A model generated the notes under the pieces. The model was not told where the DNA came from. It did no database searches and was given only the letters and a program-made list of their open reading frames with translations. Shown here piece by piece: positions 1 through 6,160 of a DNA stretch of 36,483 nucleotides. A program made the translations under genes and the position numbers. Position 1 is the first letter of the stretch, and each line of letters begins with the position of its first letter. The stretch lies in the IMG/VR virus record IMGVR_UViG_3300020198_000938, positions 1 to 36,483 of that record. The stretch is one strand, 5' to 3'. The DNA comes from a virus.

Positions 1-112
1 TATTGAGATAGATCACCGCAGGCATTAGCGACGATCCATAATGCCGTGAGGCCTCACGGTTTACGGCACATTCCTCATAACAACCGATAGCATCACAAGT
101 TTGCAATGTCAT
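1..112 (-). CDS. Partial small Cys-containing protein, cut by window edge
   Basis: The first 37 codons of a leftward gene are visible; the rest lies beyond the left edge. The start is the ATG read from 112 to 110, with AAGGAG nine bases upstream. The peptide begins MTLQTCDAIGCYEEC and has three cysteines in its first 15 residues. I do not recognise a family. It follows the zinc-finger gene by 14 bases, so it is probably in the same leftward operon. Its coding sequence contains a perfect 16-bp palindrome at 44-59. Confidence 0.6.
   Translation of the reverse strand, partial: MTLQTCDAIGCYEECAVNREASRHYGSSLMPAVIYLN
44..59. repeat. 16-bp perfect palindrome (CCGTGAGG/CCTCACGG)
   Basis: Seen directly: CCGTGAGG followed immediately by its exact reverse complement. 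It lies inside the edge-cut leftward gene, so it may be a coincidence of coding sequence or a binding site. No partner copy was found in the window. Confidence 0.5.
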
Positions 113-126
113 GTTCACGTTCTCCT

Positions 127-480
127 TCATGAATTGTCAGTTACCAACCGCGCTCCGCGCCAATCGCCGCCGATCTTGTAATAGTTCGGGCTTGACCAGA
201 TAGGCCGGGCTTCCATAGCTCTCTTGTGAGCTGCGTCGGCTGCGTCATTGATGAGGTGCTTGTCCCACAAATGGTTGAACGCCCTCCGCCGCTGGTTCCT
301 GCGGTACACCTTCCCGCAATGCCGGCACAGCGAATACAGCGCGTAGTTCCTCTCGGTGAACGTCGGATTCTCAAAGTAGCAGATATCGCTCTTGATCGGC
401 ACGAACCGCCCCCGCCTGCTGTCCCATGCTGCGCCTGCAAAATCTCTGCAGTACCAATTGTGAATCGCTGTAGGTCTCAT
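127..480 (-). CDS. Phage C2H2-like zinc-finger protein
   Basis: This is a 117-residue protein of unknown function. It has a CxxC-(x14)-HxxxxH arrangement around residues 52-75 (CRHCG through WDKH), which resembles a single C2H2 zinc finger with an Arg-rich loop, so nucleic-acid binding is plausible. The start at 480 is chosen because AAGGAGG lies eight bases upstream; the longer reading begins inside the palindromic operator and lacks a ribosome site. The stop overlaps the ribosome-site region of the next leftward gene. The upstream gap holds a TTGACA box and the AATGTAC-T-GTACATT palindrome, so the gene probably has its own repressible promoter. Confidence 0.75.
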   Translation of the reverse strand: MRPTAIHNWYCRDFAGAAWDSRRGRFVPIKSDICYFENPTFTERNYALYSLCRHCGKVYRRNQRRRAFNHLWDKHLINDAADAAHKRAMEARPIWSSPNYYKIGGDWRGARLVTDNS

Positions 481-511
481 GTTCGCGCCCTCCTTTATTG
501 GTTGGACCGTC

Positions 512-526
512 AATGTACTGTACATT
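512..526. promoter_or_regulatory. GTAC palindrome, candidate operator
   Basis: Seen directly: AATGTAC T GTACATT, perfect seven-base arms around one base. It lies 32 bases upstream of the zinc-finger start and at or just downstream of the presumed -10 region of that gene's promoter. It shares the GTACN period-5 core with sites at 1649, 3801, 11116 and 20722. Confidence 0.65.
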
Positions 527-551
527 ACTACAAGAGCCGGTGAGATGTCAA
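523..551 (-). promoter_or_regulatory. Candidate sigma-70-like promoter for zinc-finger gene
   Basis: On the minus strand TTGACA (551-546) is followed 17 bases later by a weak -10 (GTAATG, or TAATGT with an 18-base spacer). An A/T-rich stretch, AAAAATAATTC, precedes the -35, like an UP element. The -35 and the A/T-rich part lie in the 29-bp repeat shared with the integrase promoter. Confidence 0.45.
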
Positions 552-575
552 GAATTATTTTTACCTGCGTTTACA
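547..575. repeat. 29-bp direct repeat, copy 1
   Basis: Seen directly: identical over 29 bases to 29196-29224, with further partial identity on both sides. Read on the minus strand it encodes the last residues and stop of the sigma-factor gene (VNAGKNNS), then the first five bases of a TTGAC -35 box. In both places the next minus-strand gene begins just downstream. Confidence 0.9.
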
Positions 576-1351
576 GGGACTTGCAGCGGATATTTCCTGA
601 TCTGAAAGTTCCGGCTCGGCCCGTGGAGATAGTACGGCGTGTAGGCCTTATCCAGCGCGCGCCTGTCGTCATAGGCCTGCCGATAGCTGCTATACGGCCC
701 GGACATGAACCGGAACTCGCTACCGCGCTGCTCGTATATCGCGCATGCGACGTGTCCCTCGAATTGACTGCGATGTCCGAGCGATACCCCGGGCTGATAT
801 GCGCGCAGGTTTTTCCGGAGCGACTGCGCGGCCTTCAGCCAGAGCCTGTACACCACGCCGCGGCCGACCCGCAACTCCTCTGCGACCTGCAGGATCGTCC
901 GCTCCTCTAGCGCCAAAGCGGAAACGACACGGCGCTGTACTTCCGGCAGCGTCATCAACGCGCGCTGCACGTCGCGCCTCAGGTCAACGGTAGCAAGCTC
1001 GCGATCTTCGCGGCCGAGAACGCTTGGCTGCTCCGGCTGCGCCAGATCCGCGACATGATCGTGCTCCGCGTCGTCGGCGACGAAGATGGCATCTAACGTC
1101 GAGATCGTGCGATTCCTGGTCACGTCCCGTCGGAACAGGTCGATCGCGTTGAACCTCACGGCCGTGGTCAGCCACGTCTTGACAGTTGCCGGCCCGTCTT
1201 CGTCGAAGTCCTCGCAGTCCTGGATGCACTCCACGATCGCGCCCTGCACGGCCTCGCGCGCACGATCAACGTCACGCGTCAGGCGCAGGGCCGTGTTAAC
1301 AAGGTAATCGTAGTTCGTCTTGATATGCTGCTCGAGATTCGCCTGCCTCAT
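548..1351 (-). CDS. Phage RNA polymerase sigma factor (ECF-like sigma-70 family)
   Basis: A 267-residue protein with sigma-70 region 2 at residues 13-80 (LVNTALRLTRD, then TAVRFNAIDLFRRD) and region 4 at about 125-183 (LPEVQRRVVSALALEE, then the helix-turn-helix VAEELRVGRGVVYRLW). Regions 1 and 3 are absent, as in ECF factors. Residues 185-267 form an extra Tyr/Arg-rich tail that I do not recognise. It would direct host RNA polymerase to phage promoters; the CGWGAA-N16-CGAGTAA elements are candidate targets. The start at 1351 is preferred over the GTG at 1357 because AAGG lies about ten bases upstream. It lies downstream of a small CxxC gene in one leftward operon. Confidence 0.85.
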   Translation of the reverse strand: MRQANLEQHIKTNYDYLVNTALRLTRDVDRAREAVQGAIVECIQDCEDFDEDGPATVKTWLTTAVRFNAIDLFRRDVTRNRTISTLDAIFVADDAEHDHVADLAQPEQPSVLGREDRELATVDLRRDVQRALMTLPEVQRRVVSALALEERTILQVAEELRVGRGVVYRLWLKAAQSLRKNLRAYQPGVSLGHRSQFEGHVACAIYEQRGSEFRFMSGPYSSYRQAYDDRRALDKAYTPYYLHGPSRNFQIRKYPLQVPVNAGKNNS

Positions 1352-1365
1352 GGTCACCGGCCTTT

Positions 1366-1602
1366 CTAGCGCGCCACGCGCTCTTTGAGTTCACGCTCAT
1401 GCGCCCTCTCTTTTCTCTTCTGCTCGAAAAACTCAGCCTTCTTTTTTTCTCGCTCTTCTGCCGCCCGACCAGGCCACGTCCCGTGCCTGCGACATCCGGC
1501 GTACTCCTCTGGCGTCTCCCTTGAGATCTCCGGCACCTCCACGCCGCAGATCCTGCAGCGCACGTAGCCCCGCGGCCCGTGTCGTTGTTGTTTCTTCGCC
1601 AT
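1366..1602 (-). CDS. Small CxxC protein, basic coiled tail
   Basis: A 78-residue protein. The N-terminal half has CRICG and then CRRHG (residues 16-39), a likely zinc ribbon or zinc knuckle. The C-terminal half is almost wholly Lys, Glu and Arg and is probably a helix. The start at 1602 follows GGGAGG; the longer reading would begin inside the operator. It is the first gene leftward of the divergent control region, with a TTGACA/TACAGT promoter overlapped by a GTAC operator, so it should be among the earliest leftward genes made. Function unknown; nucleic-acid binding is a guess from the fold. Confidence 0.7.
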   Translation of the reverse strand: MAKKQQRHGPRGYVRCRICGVEVPEISRETPEEYAGCRRHGTWPGRAAEEREKKKAEFFEQKRKERAHERELKERVAR

Positions 1603-1646
1603 AGCAGCCTCCCTTCTAAAAAAGGTTAATCGCGTCGAGTTAGCGC

Positions 1647-1676
1647 ACTGTACCGTACTGTACATGCCATTGTCAA
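1647..1676 (-). promoter_or_regulatory. Sigma-70-like leftward promoter
   Basis: On the minus strand TTGACA (1676-1671), an 18-base spacer and TACAGT (1652-1647, four of six matches to TATAAT). The spacer contains most of the GTAC-triad operator, so a bound repressor would block RNA polymerase. Confidence 0.6.
1649..1664. promoter_or_regulatory. GTAC-triad operator, best copy
   Basis: Seen directly: TGTACCGTACTGTACA, three GTAC tetramers at five-base steps, with TGTAC/GTACA arms as a dyad. It overlaps the leftward promoter and lies about 145 bp upstream of the ribbon-helix-helix gene, whose product is a candidate ligand (inference). Confidence 0.7.
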
Positions 1677-1807
1677 GACAAAAATTGTGCGGCCGTGTAT
1701 CTATGTCTTTTTTGGGGGTTGCGCGGTCCGTGCTTTACAATGCCGTACGTTCCATGATAGCATACGCACTCGGCGGACAGGCTGCTCCATCGCCGGGAGG
1801 TGACACC

Positions 1808-2074
1808 ATGGTTAAGCGCAGGTACATCGGCGAACGTCGCCGCGATAATCCTGTCTCGGTGTACTTCAATCCAGACGTCATGCGAAAGCTCGTCAATTAC
1901 GTGGAGGACCACCCGCACATCGAATCCGTGAGCCGTCTCGTGGAGACGCTCACTGACATGGGCATCGATCGCCTGCGGCAGTACGCGGAAGCCGGCCGTG
2001 GGCTGCAGCGCGTGCTCGAGGCAGACCAGATTGGGCGGGATAAACAACGGGTTAGGCGCGTAAAAAGATCGTGA
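1808..2074 (+). CDS. Ribbon-helix-helix (Arc/CopG-like) DNA-binding protein
   Basis: An 88-residue basic protein. Residues 15-55 fit the ribbon-helix-helix pattern: a short strand (NPVSVYFN), a helix (VMRKLVNYVEDH), a turn and a second helix (ESVSRLVETLTDMG). This family binds short palindromic or tandem operators as dimers. The start at 1808 has GGAGGTG six bases upstream; the longer reading has no ribosome site and low-quality codons. It faces away from the leftward CxxC/sigma operon across a gap with a GTAC-triad operator, the usual position for an autoregulated phage repressor. That it binds those sites is inference. Confidence 0.75.
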   Translation: MVKRRYIGERRRDNPVSVYFNPDVMRKLVNYVEDHPHIESVSRLVETLTDMGIDRLRQYAEAGRGLQRVLEADQIGRDKQRVRRVKRS

Positions 2075-2100
2075 AAAACCAGCGCGTGGCGCGAGTAATT
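2070..2100 (+). promoter_or_regulatory. Bipartite phage promoter element, copy A
   Basis: Seen directly: CGTGAA, 16 bases, CGAGTAATT. It starts in the last codons of the ribbon-helix-helix gene and ends 20 bases before the MerR-like start, in the right orientation to transcribe it. Spacing and -35/-10-like layout fit an ECF-type promoter. Confidence 0.65.
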
Positions 2101-2120
2101 AACTGTGAGGTGCCGACTAT

Positions 2121-2456
2121 ATGCCGTCAGACGATTTTGATTCTCGCCAGCCCTTGGTTCCTCCTGGTACGCCGGTCGTCCTGAAAATTGCAGTCCTGCA
2201 GCCGTACGGCGTAGACACGAAGCTGGCCCTGCCGGTCGAGCCGCTGTATGACATCGGCGTGGTTGCCGATCTCATCCCCTGCACCGAGCCGGCCCTGCGC
2301 TCTATTCTATATCGCTGGAAAAAGCACTTCCTTCCGCGGTACCGACTCGACGGCCAGCGCCGACGACGACGGCTCCTGTCCGCCGATGAGGTTAAGTTCA
2401 TCCGACTAAAGATCCTGCGCGGACCAGGCAAAGAGCACTACACACACATCCCTTAA
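2121..2456 (+). CDS. MerR-like helix-turn-helix regulator
   Basis: A 111-residue protein. The C-terminal half (about 44-100) resembles the MerR winged-helix domain: DIGVVADLIPCTEPALRSIL (helix-turn-helix), a basic wing (DGQRRRRRLL) and SADEVKFIRL (the usual dv..l.i segment). The N-terminal 40 residues are Pro-rich and unassigned. There is no effector-binding domain, as in phage MerR-like or excisionase-like factors. GAGG precedes the ATG, and bipartite element A lies directly upstream, so it may be an early target of the phage sigma factor. It could control the late genes that follow. Confidence 0.7.
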   Translation: MPSDDFDSRQPLVPPGTPVVLKIAVLQPYGVDTKLALPVEPLYDIGVVADLIPCTEPALRSILYRWKKHFLPRYRLDGQRRRRRLLSADEVKFIRLKILRGPGKEHYTHIP

Positions 2457-2498
2457 TTCCGGCAGCGCACTCCTCGGTGAGGGGTGGATAGGCCTGGG

Positions 2499-2548
2499 TC
2501 GCTCATGGAGCCTGGCCCTGTCGCTGGCTCGCGTCCATGACACAGCGA
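2499..2548. repeat. Nested inverted repeat (long hairpin)
   Basis: Seen directly: TCGCT-CATGGA-GCC on the left pairs with GGC-tcgcg-TCCATG-acac-AGCGA on the right, leaving a 13-base loop and small bulges. No T-run follows, so it is not a simple terminator. Confidence 0.5.
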
Positions 2549-2982
2549 GCAGCCTGCAGTCTCACTGCACTGCCGTGCCGTCTAGCATTTTAGGTCGTGC
2601 GTCGATTCGCCGCGACGGTTGTGGCGACGTTGCGCGATCAATTGTGTGACGACGGCTGATCTGCCCCCGCATGGTTTCGATCATGCAGCGCCCCTCGAGG
2701 ATCTCATGTACGATGATGCGCCTCGCGATGCACGACACGGATGCGTGGGCGTGCGTCATGAAAAGTACGAAGATTTATTTTTTTATGACCCGGCTGTAGC
2801 TCGGCCCGGAAGGGTTTGTGGACGGCGTGCAATCGCGGAGCGCGAGCCCGACATGGGTGCAGGAAGGTGAGTGCGAGCGATCGTCCACGCATTGTCAACC
2901 CAACGTCCAGACAATTGTCAAAGGCTGTTGACTGCCTTCCACTCCCATGCCATGGCCCCGTTATGACATGACATGACATGTT

Positions 2983-3034
2983 AAGAGAAGAGAATGAGAA
3001 GAATAAGAGAAGAATAAGAGAAGAGAAGAGAAGA
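2983..3034 (+). repeat. Purine-rich GAAGA/AAGAG tract
   Basis: About 52 bases of almost pure A and G (three T), made of imperfect AAGAG/GAAGA units, directly after three ATGAC repeats. Such strand-asymmetric tracts can ease unwinding or form triplex structures; its role here is unknown. Confidence 0.7.
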
Positions 3035-3079
3035 CATATCGCTGGTGCAACTTGCTAGCATGTTTTATTGCGGGTTTAG

Positions 3080-3097
3080 GTCGTGAATTCACACGAC
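3080..3097. promoter_or_regulatory. Dyad before the terminase small-subunit gene
   Basis: Seen directly: GTCGTG AATTCA CACGAC, six-base perfect arms, ending 14 bases before the ATG of the next gene. Candidate operator or mRNA hairpin controlling that start. Confidence 0.4.
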
Positions 3098-3110
3098 ACC
3101 GAAAGACTGT

Positions 3111-3566
3111 ATGATTATTGAACCTACGGCCGGCCAGGTCGCGCCGTCGACCGGACGGCACGTGCCTGCACAGAAGTTAAGCCAAGAAAGGTTCCTGGGA
3201 ATTACACGAGCCGAGCTGCGCGATCGGCTGCTCAAGTCAGCGGGGATCGACGACCCGGAGCGCGTCAGGCTGCTCAGGCTGGCCATCGACAAGTACGTCG
3301 AAAAGCTCGAGGCGAAGAAGGCCGGCACGGTCGTTTACCGGGACGGCGAGCCCGAGATCGTCGAGTATGCCGACCACTTGGCCCAGCTAAGGGCTGCTGA
3401 CGCCCTGACAAACCTCGTGGATGCGCTGCCTTCCAAGGAATCTTCGTCTCAGAATTCTAAACTGATAGTGGAGATCGTGCTGCCCGATTGGGCCAAGCCG
3501 GTCGAGGTGGTGACTAATCAAGAATCAGTTATTGGCGGCGAAGTCGTTGATATTGCTGAACAATAG
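3111..3566 (+). CDS. Putative terminase small subunit
   Basis: A 151-residue protein just upstream of the large terminase, the usual place for the small subunit that recognises phage DNA for packaging. The middle (about 50-105) is predicted helical, with a short hydrophilic hairpin (RDGEPEIVEYADH) and a second helix (AQLRAADALTNLVDAL). The N-terminal ITRAELRDRLLK stretch could be part of a DNA-binding helix set. No diagnostic motif is visible, so the call rests mainly on position and helical content. The start lacks a clear Shine-Dalgarno site. Confidence 0.5.
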   Translation: MIIEPTAGQVAPSTGRHVPAQKLSQERFLGITRAELRDRLLKSAGIDDPERVRLLRLAIDKYVEKLEAKKAGTVVYRDGEPEIVEYADHLAQLRAADALTNLVDALPSKESSSQNSKLIVEIVLPDWAKPVEVVTNQESVIGGEVVDIAEQ

Positions 3567-3572
3567 ACCCAC

Positions 3573-3602
3573 CTGCTACCAGCCTGCTACCAGCCTGCTA
3601 CA
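3573..3602 (+). repeat. Three 11-bp repeats with GCTACC/GCTACA core
   Basis: Seen directly: CTGCTACCAGC units with cores at 3575, 3586 and 3597, one helical turn apart. Phasing suggests a protein bound on one DNA face. Next to the small terminase gene, terminase binding (as at cos/pac sites) is a reasonable guess. Confidence 0.6.
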
Positions 3603-3800
3603 GAGCATGGCCTCCTCTCGGCCTCCTTGGGACGAGCGTATGATCCCTCCGAAGTCGTTGTATTTATTGAAGACTTGGAAGGGGCAGACGATTATTCAGA
3701 CCCCCTTTAACCCCCCGGCACCCCATAAAAGTCAACAGCGCGCACGCCGCGTGGGAATCCATTCTGTCGGCTACCAATTTTTTGAAACTATCCCCGGTCC

Positions 3801-3816
3801 TGTACGGCACGGTACA
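3801..3816. promoter_or_regulatory. GTAC-triad operator before terL
   Basis: Seen directly: TGTACGGCACGGTACA, same arms and spacing as the site at 1649, with GCAC in place of the central GTAC. It lies 152 bp upstream of the terL start. Confidence 0.65.
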
Positions 3817-3935
3817 TCCCCAGAACAGGCCCTAGTTCGCACAGGTTTGCCATAGGACGTGCGATCGCCCACGAGCCCAGGGCGGCCAGCCACTTTCAGT
3901 GAGCGGCCCCGCTTCAACGACCATTGAAAATAGAC

Positions 3936-3966
3936 CGTGAAATCTTCCGGCCTCGTACGAGTAATT
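3936..3966 (+). promoter_or_regulatory. Bipartite phage promoter element, copy B
   Basis: Seen directly: CGTGAA, 16 bases, CGAGTAATT, ending two bases before the terL ATG. If it is a promoter, transcription would start at or near the ATG, implying a leaderless mRNA. Confidence 0.6.
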
Positions 3967-3968
3967 AC

Positions 3969-5426
3969 ATGAGCGATATCGCGATCCCCCTCCAGGTTAA
4001 GTTCCGGTATAAGCCAAGGCCTTACCAGCGCGACTTCCTGCAGGCCATGGCGCGCGGCATCAAGCGCGCGGTCCTGGTCTGGCACCGCAGAGCCGGCAAG
4101 GATCTCACCGTGCTCCAATGGCTGGTCATCGCGGCCCTGAAGCGTGTCGGCACCTACTATTACTTTTTTCCGACATTCAACCAGGGACGGAAAGTGCTGT
4201 GGGACGGCATGGACCGGGAAGGCGTGAAGTTCCTTAACTACATCCCCGCCGAGATCGTCGCCGACAAAAACGAAACCGAGATGCAGATCACGTTGAAGAA
4301 CGGATCGATCATTCAGGTCGTGGGATCCGACAAGATCGACAACATCGTCGGCACGAATCCCGTCGGCTGCGTGTTCTCTGAATTCTCCATTCAGAACCCT
4401 CGCGGCTGGAACCTGGTCTCGCCGATCCTGACCGAGAACTTGGGGTGGGCGGTGTTTGTGTTCACCCCTCGCGGCAAAAACCACGGCCATGACATTTACG
4501 AAGTGGCGCTCAAGAAGATGCGCGAGGGCGCGTCATGGTTTGCACAGCTCCTCACCGTGAGCGACACGCGGCGTGACGACGGCTCGCCGGTCGTGACGGC
4601 CTCCGACATTCAAGAGGAGGTCGATCGCGGCATGGACGAGGATCTCGTTCAGCAGGAATACTTCTGCTCCTTCTCCGGCTCACAGCAGGGCTCCTATTAC
4701 GGCCAGCAGATTGTCAAGCTAAGAAACGAGGGCCACGTCTGCAAGGTCGACTGGATTCCCGCGCTGCCCGTGTTCGTCTCCTGGGATCTCGGGTTCGGCG
4801 ATGCAAACGCGCTGTGGTTCGCACAGCTTCCCCAGCCGCAGCGTGTGAACGTCATCGATTTCTACTTAGCGAGCGGACAAGGCTTACCGCACTATGCAAA
4901 AATCTGCAAAGAGAAGCCATACGTCTACGCTCGCCACTTTCTCCCGCACGACATTCGACAGCACGAACTGTCCTCCGGCCTGACGCGCGAGGAAACCTTT
5001 CGCGATCTCGCAGTCGGCCCGTACACGGTCCTGAAGAAGGTGCCGGTCAAGGAGGGCATCGACGCGAGCCGCAAGATCCTGCCGCTGTGCTACTTCGACG
5101 ACGAGAAGTGCGATCGCAAGAAATGGACGCACGGGAAAGATCAGAGGCACTCCGGCCTCGACGCGCTGCTAGATTATCATAAGGAGTACGACGACGAGCG
5201 CTACTGTTTCAAGGACACGCCCGAGCATAACTGGTCGAGCAACCCTGCCGACTCCTTCCGGTATCTCGCCCTCGGCGTGCGACTAGACGGCGAACAATCG
5301 CGCCGGCAACTCACGGCCGAGAACGACTACGCGGTCTTCGGCAAGCGCGAGGTGCGGTTCAGTGACAACTCCGACAACCCCGACAACCCCATCGCCGAAT
5401 CCGACTACAGCATCTTCGGACGGTAA
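3969..5426 (+). CDS. terL: Terminase large subunit
   Basis: A 485-residue packaging motor and headful/terminus nuclease. The ATPase has the podovirus-type Walker A variant WHRRAGKD at 38-45, a Walker B segment GCVFSEFS at 133-140 and the TPRGKN coupling motif at 166-171. The C-terminal RNase H-like nuclease starts near residue 268 (VSWDLGFGD supplies the first Asp) and ends with an Asp in NPADSFRYLALG near 428. The ATG at 3969 gives the usual N-terminus for this family; the upstream TTG at 3924 would place element B inside the gene. There is no strong Shine-Dalgarno site. The low-complexity tail (DNSDNPDNP) overlaps the next gene. Confidence 0.92.
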   Translation: MSDIAIPLQVKFRYKPRPYQRDFLQAMARGIKRAVLVWHRRAGKDLTVLQWLVIAALKRVGTYYYFFPTFNQGRKVLWDGMDREGVKFLNYIPAEIVADKNETEMQITLKNGSIIQVVGSDKIDNIVGTNPVGCVFSEFSIQNPRGWNLVSPILTENLGWAVFVFTPRGKNHGHDIYEVALKKMREGASWFAQLLTVSDTRRDDGSPVVTASDIQEEVDRGMDEDLVQQEYFCSFSGSQQGSYYGQQIVKLRNEGHVCKVDWIPALPVFVSWDLGFGDANALWFAQLPQPQRVNVIDFYLASGQGLPHYAKICKEKPYVYARHFLPHDIRQHELSSGLTREETFRDLAVGPYTVLKKVPVKEGIDASRKILPLCYFDDEKCDRKKWTHGKDQRHSGLDALLDYHKEYDDERYCFKDTPEHNWSSNPADSFRYLALGVRLDGEQSRRQLTAENDYAVFGKREVRFSDNSDNPDNPIAESDYSIFGR

Positions 5427-5892
5427 GCCGCCCTATCACGCCGGGGTGTACGAATACGTGCCGGGCCTGCGGCTGATTGTGCATTTCGAATGCGAGCCGA
5501 CATGTAGGGGACGACCCGCGCTCGAGTATTGCCGGCGCGGCCTGCAGATGGTGTTCGACAACTACGACGTCGAGGCGGTCTATGCCGCCACGTACCTGCG
5601 CCATGCGGCCATGTTCATGGCCTGGCTCGGGTTCGAACGAGTCGCCAAGCTTCCGCGCTTCACGGTAGAGTGCGGACAGATTAGGGACGTATACATATAC
5701 CGACTCACGAGAAAAAAATGGACCCAGTCACATCGATACCCAGGCGCAGCCGTTGCAACAGCCTGCCCACGTGGAGATGCCCATGACACCAGCAGAATGG
5801 GCTTTGATAGCCAAGGTAGCCATAACAGCCGCGGCAGCAACGACGACGGCGGTACAAATACACCAGGCGGTCAATGCGGGGGACGAAGATAA
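5362..5892 (+). CDS. GNAT-like acyltransferase-fold protein
   Basis: Residues about 25-115 look like the small GNAT-like protein often found next to podovirus terminases (DUF2824-like): YEYVPGLRLIVHFE, then CRRGLQMVFDNYDVEAVYAAT, then MFMAWLGFERVAKLP, which resembles the motif with an N/A-rich helix before LGF. Its role in phages is not well established. The GTG start at 5362 has GAGGTG upstream but makes a Thr/Pro-rich N-terminus inside terL; GTG 5446 is an alternative. The last 60 residues are low-complexity and overlap the next gene by 110 bases, just after a run of seven A at 5712-5718, so the true end may be shifted. Confidence 0.6.
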   Translation: MTTPTTPTTPSPNPTTASSDGKPPYHAGVYEYVPGLRLIVHFECEPTCRGRPALEYCRRGLQMVFDNYDVEAVYAATYLRHAAMFMAWLGFERVAKLPRFTVECGQIRDVYIYRLTRKKWTQSHRYPGAAVATACPRGDAHDTSRMGFDSQGSHNSRGSNDDGGTNTPGGQCGGRR

Positions 5893-6160
5893 ACCACCCG
5901 CGCCTCCCGAGCCTGAACCGCTGCCGGACCCCAAAACTCCGGCTCAGGAAATCGTTGAAAAGGTCGCGCCAAAGACCGCCGAGTCGATAAAAGATCTGCT
6001 GCCAGATTCGATTAAGCAAGCGCGCGCTCGCGTCCTCAGGACGAGCCAGCGCGGCGTTGAAGGGCTGGCCACCACGGCCAAACCGGTACTCGGGTCACAA
6101 CCGGCACTCGGCTCGATGCCGACCCCGCTCGGCGGATTCGCATCATACTTAGGTCGCTAA
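5783..6160 (+). CDS. Small phage protein with N-terminal hydrophobic helix
   Basis: A 125-residue protein whose residues 5-25 form an Ala/Thr-rich hydrophobic helix (possible membrane or signal-like segment), followed by a Pro/Glu-rich linker (APPEPEPLPDP) and a helical region (EIVEKVAPKTAESIKDLL). The start at 5783 has GGAG seven bases upstream. Its stop overlaps the portal ATG (TAATG), so the two are probably translationally coupled. I do not recognise the family; comparable small genes sit between terminase and portal in BPP-1-like phages. Confidence 0.65.
   Translation: MTPAEWALIAKVAITAAAATTTAVQIHQAVNAGDEDKPPAPPEPEPLPDPKTPAQEIVEKVAPKTAESIKDLLPDSIKQARARVLRTSQRGVEGLATTAKPVLGSQPALGSMPTPLGGFASYLGR

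Larger units (their letters stand above)
1603..1807. other. Divergent control region between leftward and rightward genes
   Basis: A 205-bp gap separating the leftward CxxC/sigma operon from the rightward ribbon-helix-helix gene. It carries the leftward promoter (1647-1676) with an operator between its -35 and -10 boxes. The rightward promoter is not obvious. The layout is typical of a phage regulatory switch region. Confidence 0.6.
2457..3110. other. 654-bp gene-poor region with dyads and purine tract
   Basis: I see no supportable gene here; short open frames on both strands lack ribosome sites and recognisable content. It holds a nested dyad (2499-2548), a GACAATTGTC palindrome (2910-2919) flanked by repeated ATTGTCAA, three ATGAC units (2963-2977), a purine-rich tract (2983-3034) and a GTCGTG/CACGAC dyad (3080-3097). 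It may be an origin, a packaging region or a non-coding transcript; none of these is shown. Confidence 0.5.
3567..3968. other. 402-bp gap between terminase genes; candidate packaging/control region
   Basis: Contains three CCTGCTAC repeats at 11-base steps, a GTAC operator at 3801-3816 and bipartite element B. An open frame runs through part of it (from ATG 3607) but has no ribosome site and unconvincing composition, so I do not call it. A weak TTGAAG-17-GATTAT promoter-like pair lies at about 3667-3695. Confidence 0.5.

Noticed and set aside
2562-2870. Short open frames on both strands in the gene-free region
   Set aside because: They lack ribosome sites and are Arg/His/Cys-rich in the way random GC-rich frames are.
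3607-3855. Open frame in the terminase gap
   Set aside because: No ribosome site, no recognisable pattern, and it overlaps the GTAC operator; probably not a gene.
3952-3961. CTCGTACGAG palindrome near terL as a GTAC-triad operator
   Set aside because: It has a single GTAC and overlaps bipartite element B; the resemblance to the operator set is weak.
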